Below, piece by piece: positions 10,327 through 64,000 of a stretch of DNA of 64,000 nucleotides. The DNA is from Apostichopus japonicus (lineage: Eukaryota; Echinodermata; Holothuroidea; Aspidochirotida; Stichopodidae): the NCBI RefSeq assembly GCF_037975245.1, contig NC_092561.1, positions 18,594,508-18,658,507 on the forward strand, in the 5' to 3' direction. Position numbers and translations under genes: made by a program. Below the pieces are notes generated by a model. It made no database searches. It had not been told where the DNA came from and was given only the letters and a program-made list of their open reading frames with translations. Numbering within the stretch: the stretch's first letter is position 1; each line of letters begins with the position of its first letter.

Positions 10327-12505
10327 ATGGCAGGTTCATCAAGCCTGGAAACCGAGGAAGGCTTTTTCTATTGTACAATTTGTACCGAGTTTTTTGTGGA
10401 ACCAAAGTTCCTGCCATGTTTTCATAGATATTGCAAAAGATGTTTGGAAAACCTGATACAGAAGGATACGGTGGCATGTCATTTGTGCAGCAACCAATGC
10501 CCAGTACTAACAGCGGGAGTGCAGGGGTTCAAGACCGATTATCACATGGAAAACATGATCGAAATTAAATATATTAAATCTTCTTTCGTCAATAAAACCC
10601 GAAGAGATTGTTTTGGATGTCCAAAACAATCGATCATCGCGACAGCTTTTTGCTTCAAGTGTAACGATTTTCTATGCTGTCAATGTTACAACTTTCACCT
10701 TACCAACAATATGATGGCAGATCATTGTTCCAAAGTGAAAAAAAGCGAAATATTTCCAACAAGAACATTTCGATTTTCAAAACTATTTATCCCTGATGGA
10801 ACCACCAAAGTGTCATATTCATGAGGATTATCTAGCGCAGAAATTATGCTATACTTGCAACAATCGTCCAGTATGCATCACGTGTTCTTCCAAAGAGCAG
10901 AACGAGCATACACTTTACGAAATTAGCGCTCCAGATACCACCGACAAGAAGAAGATTATGGCGGTAAAAGAGGAACTGAAGAAATGTGAAGGCATAGATG
11001 AAAGTTTACTGGGAGATATTAAAATTGCAGTTGACAAAATTAATGCAACGGCAAGATCTGCTACTGAAAGACTGGACAAAGAGCATGAAGCAGAAAAACG
11101 AGCTATGCAAATTAAGGTTGAAGAACTAACAACGAGCCAAAGCGAAATAGAAAGTAAGTTGGAAAAGAGCTTGTATAATAAAACAGCATCTTTGAAGTTA
11201 AATATGAAGGCCGAGATTCAACGGGTCACTCAGAAATATCAAGCATATATATGTTAAGGCATTAGAGAGCAAAGTGAAAACAGTGAAAGAAACACTGAAG
11301 AGAAACCATGAAAGTGAAGTACAAAAAAGCAATGAGAAACTTTTACAATTGACTGCAAAGTTAAAAGAGGAAAAGCTTGCTTTGAATAAGCAAACATCAG
11401 ACAGATGTGAAGAAGCTGTGAAGATATATGGATTTGCTCAACTATTACGTAGACGACGGAAGGATCTCTGTGCAACAATTAAAAGTATCGATGACGTAAA
11501 AAACTGAACACTGTTGAGTCTGGTTGATGTAATGGACGCCGGCAAGCAACTATTGGAAGATGTTGAAAATACAGTTCTTAAGTTGCAGTCTCTTTTGGAA
11601 ATTTCTGATGTAGGATCCGATACGATCGCGAAGAAGAATGGAAGTGTTTGCAACGTACTGATGTTTCACCCGGTTAGCGTGGTCGAAATAAAAGACATGA
11701 AGTCTACTACGCAAATAATACACAGTATTGCAAGTTGTGGGCAAAACCGCATAGTGATCACCGGCTATGATTCACGGGGATACACATTTATCGCCGTTGT
11801 AGACGGAAACGGAAAACAGTTACAGTGTATCAAACATAAAAAGCTAAACACCATTCCAGCTCGTTTGTGTTCCTCTTATTCAATGTCAGAGATAGCAACT
11901 GTATCTAAAACGAATACTTTTGGTATTTTTGATGCCACTGATAAGTCATACAAAGAGAAGGACATTTCAAACATAATACCTAAGTGGACAACTATGTGGC
12001 GCCTTACTTGTGTGGCTAGTGATCCGAGTAATAAAAACATATATGTTGGTGGCAGCAATTTAAATATGTATGTCTTCAACAAGCAGCTAAACCACATTGG
12101 TACTGTTGATTTATCGAAGTCGTTGAAATCTTTGACAGGGTTGTCGTTCTTGAGCGTGATCTCTTGGTCTGTAATAAAGCGAGGAAAAGGGCGTACATAG
12201 TCACGAAACAAAATCAACCAGAGCTTCAGCAGGAAATCGATAAGTCAGGTTTTGGAGGGAATGAATACTATCCTATTGATGTCTGTATAGACAATGATGG
12301 TTTTATTTTCATTATGTGGGCTCCCACGATACCAGATAATGGTGGACGAATAGCTGTGAAGTACAGTCAAGATGGTAGTTAGTTACTCTCTCAACAGAAA
12401 ATGGAACAGCGAGTCGATTGCATTACCATAATGAAGACATGTCATGACAAAGATACACTAGTAGCAGCTTATAGGAAAACTTGGAAGATGTCTCTGTATG
12501 CCATG
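10327..12505 (+). pseudogene. TRIM-like RING/B-box protein, degenerate
   Basis: From ATG at 10327 the RING finger is complete in order: Cys16, Cys19, Cys31, His33, Cys36, Cys39, Cys51, Cys54 (C3HC4). B-box 1 (CFGCPKQS... CFKCNDFLCCQCYNFH) and B-box 2 (CHIHEDYLAQKLCYTC... VCITC) follow, then a coiled coil of about 200 residues and a C-terminal beta-propeller-like region with repeats such as KNIYVGGSNLNMYVF and GFIFIMWAP. Intact relatives are E3 ubiquitin ligases. The frame is broken near 10795, near 11243 and near 12140. In-frame stops are TGA at 11505 and TAG at 12380. Coding similarity continues past the last stop to a GTAAGT donor at 12506. A likely acceptor with 5' UTR (CTTCCTAGCAG) ends near 10305. 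So this was a gene with one large exon, not an intronless retrocopy. Assembly indels could mimic some of the breaks. Confidence 0.8.
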
Positions 12506-12849
12506 GTAAGTTTTTTTTTCATGTGGTCAGTTGAACATCTAACTTTTCTTTAAGTTTTGTTTAAAGAACTCCTCATTGTTTTATAATATTACAAATTTTA
12601 GTAGAAAACCAATCATTTTTCTTGAGTTTGTAGTTCATGTTATTTCATGTTATACAAGAAGCAGACTTTTCTATGGTGCAACGTCTGGGAATTCAAGGAG
12701 ATCAATGGAACTAGCAGCATAGACTGGCAAACAGTGCAATGAAGGCATTTTAAGTAATAATCTGAACTGAGTGTCGCATTTAAACACAGAACCAGCTATC
12801 AATGAGTGATATATCTATTCATACGACAGTGATTCTTATTTAATCAGTA

Positions 12850-13316
12850 GAAGCAATGCGCTCCCCAATGGCATGTAAGGTAAGAACAATAAGCAATGAT
12901 ACTCCACAAGGGCATGTAAGGGAAGAACAATAAGCAATGAACTCCCCAATGGCATGTAAGGTAAGAGGAGTAAGCAATGCATTCCCCAATGGCATAATAT
13001 GGTAAGAACAATATGCAATGCACTCCCCAATGGCATGTTAGGTAAGAACAATATGCAATGCACTCCCCAATGGCCTGTACGGTAAGAACAATAAGCAATG
13101 TACTCCCCAATGGCATGTATGGTAAGAACAATAAGCAGTGCACTCCCCAATGGCATGTAAGGGAAGAACAATAAGCATTGAACTCCCCAATGGCATGTAA
13201 GGTAAGAACAATAAGCAATGCATTCCCCAATGGCATGTAAGGTAAGAACAATATGCAATGCACTCCCCAATAGCATGTAAGGTAAGAACATTAAGCAATG
13301 CACTCCCCAAAGGCAA
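12850..13316. repeat. 40-bp minisatellite (about 12 copies)
   Basis: Twelve or so head-to-tail copies of a 40-bp unit containing CACTCCCCAATGGCATGTAA then GGTAAGAACAATA. Because 40 is not a multiple of three, each minus-strand frame cycles through all three translations, which creates spurious open frames of up to 155 codons. It lies about 350 bp after the TRIM-like donor site. Confidence 0.95.
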
Positions 13317-14176
13317 AATATAGTTAGGAAGTTTTTTTGGTATTAGATAATGATTCTCACTGGCACAAACCCAACTAGATTCTGGCTGCCTGGTTTACTT
13401 AGATCACCACGTAGTATATTTACTTCATCACCAGTAAACACAAATTGGTCCTTAACAACCAATTTTCCTGGAGGCAGCAACCAGTTGTGCGAGGCAAACA
13501 AAAGCCCAAGCTAGCAAATAGTCTTGATAAACGAAAGAGTGGAGTTGTCAAAGGATTTAATAATAGCGGCACTAACAGCTTCCAATAAATGGAGAATGTC
13601 AGGCCTCTCATCACCACCACCAATATCTTAGCAACCCTACATAAAACACACCTTGACAAAAAGCAGAATAATTTTCAGACTATACAATTTTGTTATAATA
13701 TAATGATCTAAAAAATAAATGAAACTCCCCCCCACCCTCCCCTCCCCCTCCCCTCCCCCCAAAACAATACAAACAAAGCGTCCCTGCCTTTATGTACAGT
13801 ACACTATGCATGACCACATCTGCTAACAATTGGGAAAGGAATTGGCAATGGGTAAAGTTTCCAAAGGTCGGTTTTAAGAACTAACTTAACGACACAACCT
13901 ATTTGATGCGTTGTCAGGTGAATGTTTTGTTGTTGCTAAGATCAGTTGAGTTTGAGTATATTTCCACAACAATAAGAGAGGAGTAGTACAGAGTCAAGAT
14001 AAAACAAGGTGGTGGAGGAGGACTGTACAAAGGATTAGCTTGTACGAGCAGTCCCGCCTAAACAAGTTGAACATTACAGATAAGCACGATACAACAATAG
14101 AGGAAAAGAAAAAAGGGAGAAAAAACAAAGGTAATTCACAACAGTGATAGTATGGTGGACAGATGGAGGAATAAAA
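13317..14176. other. No gene seen
   Basis: Low-complexity C-rich tracts occur near 13727-13762. Short frames show no known motif. Confidence 0.4.
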
Positions 14177-14412
14177 ATGTATGTATGTATGTATTTTAGA
14201 TCCTCCTGCAAGCAGGAACTTGCGAAGAAGCCTCATTGGCTTATCAAAGCCGCAAGCTGACGGAATTCAGTCTCTTACATTCATATTTAACGTCCATGAT
14301 TATGAATTGTCAACAACTCTGTAACTGGACGACATGCATTAATCTTGGAGTGACTCGAACCGGGGACCTTATGATCGGAAGGCACCGGCGTTAGCCACTG
14401 AGCTAACACTCC
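14177..14412 (-). mobile_element. tRNA-derived SINE
   Basis: On the minus strand the element starts GGAGTGTTAGCTCAGTGGC, with an A-box (TAGCTCAGTGG) and a B-box (GGTTCGAGTCA). The 5' GGAGTG can pair with the 3' CACTCC of the tRNA-like head (14412-14347). The 3' half of the T stem is missing, so this is not a functional tRNA. A body of about 165 bp follows and ends in a tetranucleotide tail, (ATGT)n on the plus strand at 14177-14194. Head, body and microsatellite tail in this order define a SINE. Confidence 0.8.
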
Positions 14413-15016
14413 GTTGATGCTTATTCAATGAAATGATGCGAATTCAGATGAGTTTGAGTAAAAAAAAATGATTGATGTCTGTGTATGTGATCTGAGTTTT
14501 AGATTGTTTGGTTTCTCATTTATTTGCAGCATCTGGATGACAGGAACACAGGGACAAAAAGCCTCTGATGGACGATGTCCCTTATACTGACACATGGAAG
14601 GTTAGTCATTGGAGGGTAGTGCAGGCATGAGCTTTTTCCGCACTTTTCTTCGGTCTCAAGAGCAAAGGCATGGTAATCGCCATAGTTGCAAACAATGTTC
14701 ACAGGAAAGTCAGTGAGTTTTTCTCTAATCCTACTTTTCGGTTCAGAAATTCTTCCCATTCTGTAGCATAGATTACACTTGTTTTGTTGGGGTGATATTT
14801 GTAGCATTCTGATTTATATCAACAGCTAATTAATTATTCAATAATATGATTATTTTTTTTTCCTTTTCACAGTTGGAACAGTCATGTCAACCATCCATTC
14901 CCAAGCTAAGATGTCCACTCAAGATATAGCGATTTCTCTATATCCATTATGTGCATCATGGCATTAGATATAATTAATACAACACCACTGGATCACACAC
15001 TAGCATTATTTCATTC
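14413..15016. other. No confirmed gene
   Basis: A 95-codon minus-strand frame (14807-14520) has many Cys residues but matches no family I know and has no clear start or splice context. I leave it uncalled. Confidence 0.3.
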
Positions 15017-15024
15017 CTCTAAAT

Positions 15025-15373
15025 CAGGGGTGGACAACCTATGGCCCGCGGGCCACATGCGGCCCACCAGTGATTTTTTTTTAAAGAAAAAAAATCAATA
15101 TATTTTACAAAATCACAAAATACGAGCTAGCTGCTTAGAATTTATCGGCACTAATGATGCTGTCAGGTAGGCCTACGATCCCCATTAATTATCAACTGTA
15201 CTGTATTGACATGATGGTTTTTGTGAATAAAGATTAAGTACACACACCTATTGCTTGAAAGTCCTCGGAATCAAAGGTTTGAAGTCAACAGCAGGTCGTT
15301 GGTTAGATGCGGCCCAGTCAATTTTTCACTCCTTATATCGGGCCCATTCATTCAAAAATGTTGCCCACCCCTG
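15025..15373. mobile_element. hAT-type MITE with perfect 8-bp TSD
   Basis: The left end is CAGGGGTGGACAACC. The right end, complemented, is CAGGGGTGGGCAACA. The 8-bp flank CTCTAAAT is repeated exactly at 15017-15024 and 15374-15381, and it fits the hAT target preference nTnnnnAn. The next bases, GGCCCGCGGGCC and GCGGCCCA, recall the subterminal parts of Charlie/Tip100-like hAT elements. It is 349 bp long with no coding capacity. Confidence 0.9.
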
Positions 15374-15381
15374 CTCTAAAT

Positions 15382-18026
15382 CTATATACAGACTGTAATT
15401 TCTAGCTTTATTGGGGGGGGGGGGTGGGGGAGCAATTCTCCTGAGCTGTTCATCATGATACACACGTGTTGTGTGAGTGTTGTAATTCTATTCAAGTTAT
15501 AGTAAGTTGCACGTTAGTCAAATATTATAAGAGCCGAGACTTGTAGAATAGTCCATGGTAGGGACTATGTCAGATTATTTCTGAGTTTCATCACATGAAT
15601 TCTACCTTCCAATGTTTGTAAAGGATTGGGCCAGTTAATGGCGGGTGTTGATATGAAAATGGTGCATGTTTAACTATCATGTTGTTTGTCTTGAATATGG
15701 TATGTGATTTTAGTTTAACTGAGTGGATTAAAGGGATTACTCTAGAGGGGATTAAAGGGATTACCCAGAAGTGTTTTAAGAGCTGACATTGAGAGTAACT
15801 GCATATGGAAAGGTGGCGATCATTTGATCCGTGCATAGTCGACCTCGGGCCTTAAGTGTGTGTTTTATACCTTCCAAAACGACCGTATCGCGATCTTTTG
15901 AAAAAAATCAATGTACCGATATCATTTACTGATATCGGCTAAAACAAATTACAGTAGTTTAAACATTTCTCTTTCATAATCTTTTAACGAATCATCATTA
16001 ATCTGAACTTTACTGTATGTCGTTTTCCGATTAAAAAAGTTTAAATTTTTAGTCCAATCGGATTTATGTGCTTGCATATTCGTTTATTCTACAAGGACGC
16101 TAACTTCAAACTACTCGAATTCTCAGACCGTTTGATCAAACTGCATGGCTAAACTTGCGCAACTAACTTCAAATTCTCTTCTTTCATATTATATAAGGCT
16201 ATTTCTGATTGGTTAATGTTCACTGTATGTCTTTTTTCGATCGAATGAAAGTTTCCGTTAGAAATTTTTCTTCGAAAACCTCATTATAACGCCTCATTAT
16301 TTATGCATGAGCTACGTCACGAATCAGCTTGTGTATCAACAACATTCTCACTGATGCTTCGTCCGACAATCGTATTGTGATTTCTGAGGTGAATTTCGAG
16401 ATTTGGGGGGTAATATGCAATGAAATAAGATGACGACATTGCAATGAACATAAATTAACAAGTTGAGAATCCTATTTCATAGTTTCCTTTGGAATAGGAT
16501 GAATATAGTGATATAAATTGCCCACGTAAACGTTTGTAGCGAACGTACAGGCCTACCGTGCTTTATGTATTAATGCATATGGTTTCGTACAGTTAGGTTA
16601 TCACTCGTATGTACGTAGGCTAAAGCTATCGCTAGGACTATCACTGGTTGTTTGTTTGGAAGATACCACTGTAAGTGGGTAACTCCATGTACCCCAGTTA
16701 ATTAAGTCAAATACATGAGTTTGCCTAATAAAAGCTATTTTCTCAAGTTCGATTAAAAGGTGTGCAGACAAATAAATTTATAAACACAACGTCATGTCTC
16801 AGTGTTCGTTTACATTCACTGCTATAATTATTTTAGCATTAATTCATTTAGAAACAAATACAATCCCCATGCCGGTAATGAAACAGTCCGCCTGTCAATA
16901 TGCATATTCATACCGGTGACTCATAACATCGGCGGATTTTAGTCTGTGTGGCTTTGAAGAGCAAATGCTCTTTTATAGCCTAAACTTTTCCATATGCCGG
17001 GTGTTTAATTGTCTTTGGTTTATCACAGGCCTAGCCTTTTATGACTTATGCTTCTCCAAACTTATGCGCAACTTCATTTCTTACCTCCTTCTGCCAGTCA
17101 GGTATTTTTGAAACTCAGGATTTTATCGTTGTCGAGGTTTCATATCATTGGTTTCTCTTCTAAGCACAATGGATTAGATTAACCATTTTCTTTTTTCTCT
17201 AAGTCGACTGATGGGCTTTTGAAGTTCCCTTGTTTAATGGCACTTTAAAGATTTATTATGTCACAAATAAAATGACAAATTCAACACGAATATGGAATTC
17301 TTTTTAAAATATCTCATATTTCATCTTAAATTTCATCGGTCTGAAACAAGTACTTTCAAGAAGTACACTACATCGAGTAAGATCAACAGTACTCGACTGA
17401 TCGTGCCGTGGACACATATGCGCTTCTCTTCCACTCACGGGGGGGGGGGGGGGCTGGAGTTGTCATCTCTAATTAAGCCATAAGGCCAATGTGATAGTTT
17501 GACTTTGGAAATCATCTTGCTCTTAGCAGCTAGATCGGAAATAAAGCATTGGATTAGCGATCAGGATTACCATTTCAAGACCCACCCCCCCCCCCACGTG
17601 ACAGGAGTGCGAAAATTACTGTCGGGATTTTCTTTTCCTTAATACTCAGTCGGGACGAATGATGATATCACTTCTATGTGTCTACACCCCTCAACCCTCC
17701 CCACCGGCCATGCATGCACCTTGTGCTTAGATATACCCCCCCCCCCCCCATCCCCAACCACCACCACCACCTTTGAAATTCCGTGCACGCCAAGTACACA
17801 ACGTTATCCTCTGTCCAACAGTCATCTCGTACTCTGAAATTATATCCGCTTTATTATGATAACAGTAGCCCACCCCCCTCACCGAGTACCTCAATAAATT
17901 AGTTTTTTTTTTCTCCCCAAATTCTACCTTACCTGAATATACTAGACATTAATTTTATTTATATGTTATCATGGCATTAGAAATACTGACACCAACCAAG
18001 TTAACTGTCATCTGGACGTGACAAAA
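15382..18026. other. No gene seen (2.6 kb)
   Basis: Intergenic sequence with G or C homopolymer runs (for example 15413-15422, 17440-17453, 17736-17749). Two near-copies of GGGATTAAAGGGATTAC lie at 15727-15765. No coding or RNA gene is supported. Confidence 0.5.
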
Positions 18027-18333
18027 AGACTCGCGCAAAAAGAAACGTCTAATGCCGGTAATTTGACCTAGTTTCGAATGAGGTGTACACCCACCATCGA
18101 TCCCAGAAAATACACACACAGCTTGCTACCGTCGGTAATTAGACACTGGTGTACAGTCAGTACATACAGCTGTGGTCAATACCCACAGCACAGTATACAA
18201 ACGATACAGCGATGGATATCTCAGGTCCAGCTAAAGATAAGAATTAAGTTATCACGTTTCATTACTATCTGCATTTTGTAGCGACACGAACAAAACGTCA
18301 CTTGCAAGCAACGGAAAGTTAACTTTTTTCAGA
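18027..18333 (+). repeat. Dispersed repeat, left copy of a long inverted pair
   Basis: About 300 bp starting AAGACTCGCGCAAAAAGAA. It matches, with scattered mismatches and small indels, the reverse complement of 50506-50816. It sits about 540 bp upstream of the start codon of the Tie-like gene. No TIR or target duplication was resolved, so the element class is unknown. Confidence 0.85.
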
Positions 18334-18867
18334 TGGCCGCACACGGTTTGGGGCGAGTCTTCATGCCTTTAAGCTACGGATCAGTTCAAGCCCTCGCCAG
18401 ATCATGAAGTATTTGTAATAATTGCAGTGCTTGGTATTTCGTTTCCCTGCAGGATAACTTTCTCACCAGAATTCAAAAGCCCGTGATCTGATGTAGAGAT
18501 AAAGGTAACCTATAGTGACGAAATACAAAACATTGCAATTAACCGAAGCTTATTGTATAACTATTAACTATTAACTACCCAGATTTGATTTTCAAATATC
18601 TTTTATAACGCCCTCGAAACAGCCGGAGTGGTACGGTCCAGCAAATGTTCTGAATTCGTACAATTGCTCAATAGATGGAAAGGTTAGATTTAGTGAACAG
18701 ATTAAAAGTGTTTTTGTGTTGGTTTATTTGTTTTTGAGATATATAAGTCCACAACACTGTAGGCATACGATTTTGGTCCCCACAGTAATTGTCATTTAAG
18801 TACACAGTGGATGTCAGAAACAAGTACTATAGCAGCAGGGGTGTGTCAAAACGGAGAATTGATTACC

Positions 18868-62978
<44,111 letters not shown>

Positions 62979-63051
62979 GTAAGCAATATCAATCGATCTT
63001 TGTGTGTGTGTGTGTGTGTATGTATGCCTGTGCGTTTGTTTTGCTATCTGA

Positions 63052-63086
63052 CCGAGGACCTGAACAAAGGAATTTCAGGTCCTCGG
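63052..63086. repeat. Perfect 12-bp hairpin
   Basis: CCGAGGACCTGA at 63052-63063 pairs with TCAGGTCCTCGG at 63075-63086 around an 11-base loop. The core GTCCTCGG recurs near 63110 and 63190. Possibly the end of an unrecognised inverted-repeat element. Confidence 0.6.
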
Positions 63087-63239
63087 TTGTGATTTCTATA
63101 GAATCACCACGTCCTCGGAAGAATTCTATTGTATGAGGTATTGTAAAGGTTAGGGTACATGGATTTGAACAATGGGAAATACAATGGGGTCCTCGGTCTG
63201 AATGTAATACAAACATATGTGTGTGTGTATGTAAATGTA

Positions 63240-63258
63240 AATGTATATATAAATATAA

Positions 63259-63289
<31 letters not shown>

Positions 63290-63290
63290 G
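63240..63290. repeat. (TA)n microsatellite
   Basis: Short TA-rich tract preceding the GC-rich block. Confidence 0.9.
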
Positions 63291-63609
63291 GGTTATAGCT
63301 AGGAGATTGTGAGTGCTGGTTAAATAAATTTGCGAAGCGTAGCGAGCGAAGCTCTCGCATCTCACGGCCGGGGGTCCAGGGGCCCGCTTAAGGGCCCCTG
63401 GTGGGGTCCAGGGGCAAATAACAGAAAAAGGTGACGTTATTATCATGTTTTACGGCAAGGGAAAGATAAATTTGTTACTTTTGTTGTATTTCACAAGCAT
63501 TTTACTATTTTTTGTGCCGGCCGGTGGACTGTTTATTCACTTCCAATGCCGGCCGGTAGGCGTGAGTGGCGGTTACCACCGGCCGCCGCCGGCCGGCGTG
63601 GCTATTACC

Positions 63610-63610
<1 letters not shown>
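63291..63610. repeat. GC-rich block with hairpins, probable transposon part
   Basis: GCGAAGCGTAGCGAGCGAAGC is followed by a perfect 9-bp hairpin (CAGGGGCCC at 63377-63385, GGGCCCCTG at 63392-63400), then repeated GCCGGCCGG motifs at 63518-63598. Base composition differs sharply from the AT-rich surroundings. It resembles ends of repeated elements in marine invertebrates, but I cannot name it. Confidence 0.5.
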
Positions 63611-63611
<1 letters not shown>

Positions 63612-63708
<97 letters not shown>

Positions 63709-63740
63709 CATTTACATTTATATATATATATATTTATTTA
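63612..63740. repeat. (TA)n microsatellite
   Basis: About 130 bp of TA repeats with TTTATA interruptions, directly after the GC-rich block. Confidence 0.95.
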
Positions 63741-64000
63741 TTCTGCATTTGGCAATCCCATTGAAAAATACCATTGTTTTTCTTTATAACATGTCAGTCA
63801 TTTATCCACAGTGGAAAAGAACATTTCTACAAGAAAGTTTAAAGATATATGTTTATGAAATTTTAAATACAGAGTACTTTGACAGCTTTGCAAAACTTTC
63901 AAAATTATCATATTTCAAGGATTGGTGCAGTACTATAATTCAGTCTTCTTTCTCCGTCGTAACGTAACATGTATTAGTGCCTTCTTATTCCCAAGAAAGG

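Noticed and set aside
12836-13316. Minus-strand frames of 92-155 codons with repeated CHWGVHCLLFLPYMPLGS-like units
   Set aside because: They arise from the 40-bp minisatellite read in rotating frames. All three frames are open, which shows absence of stops in the unit and not coding.
14347-14412. tRNA-Ile(GAT)-like gene on the minus strand
   Set aside because: The T-stem 3' half is missing and the anticodon loop is oversized. A body and microsatellite tail follow, so it is a SINE head.
14520-14807. 95-codon Cys-containing minus-strand frame
   Set aside because: No recognisable domain and no splice or start context. Open by chance is the simpler reading.

Overview
This is animal nuclear DNA. 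It has spliced exons with GT/AG borders, long AT-rich introns, RNA-polymerase-III SINEs, LINE and Penelope-like retroelements, DNA transposons with target-site duplications, and very long (TA)n, (GAT)n and (TTA)n arrays. The element mix and the genes (a Tie-like receptor, a TRIM-like protein, an aldo-keto reductase) suggest a marine invertebrate deuterostome. I lean to an echinoderm, possibly a sea cucumber, but nothing in the window proves the species.

Left part (1-18 kb). Two LINE tails are followed by the first three coding exons of an aldo-keto reductase on the minus strand (4110 down to 1955). Upstream of its start codon lies a nest of two DNA transposons. The outer one is 4645-7814. The inner one, 5522-7768, carries a THAP-domain exon and looks like a P-superfamily relic. 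Both have perfect 8-bp target-site duplications. A TRIM-like RING/B-box gene at 10327-12505 is broken by frameshifts and stops. A 40-bp minisatellite, a tRNA-derived SINE and a 349-bp hAT-type MITE follow.

Main gene (18.9 kb to the right edge, plus strand). Twenty-two exons can be chained in frame: a signal peptide, an N-terminal segment, a collagen-like stretch of small exons (mostly 54, 51, 45 or 27 bp), two Ig-like exons and one EGF exon. The gene then runs off the window. The second Ig domain and the EGF module resemble the start of Tie (angiopoietin receptor) ectodomains. The collagenous insert between the signal peptide and the Ig region is the unexpected part.

The giant intron (27732-46388). 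This intron is almost filled by a foldback-like element of about 14.75 kb. Short terminal inverted repeats bound two arms of about 6 kb, each built of roughly 225-bp tandem monomers in opposite orientations, around a loop of about 1.35 kb. A 1.66-kb sister copy sits directly beside it, and the pair lies inside a minisatellite of about 55 bp. Other introns hold a CR1/L2-like LINE, a Penelope-like element with RT and GIY-YIG remnants, and large microsatellites.

Exon borders, frames, repeat ends and target-site duplications were read directly. Family names rest on motif recognition without database searches.
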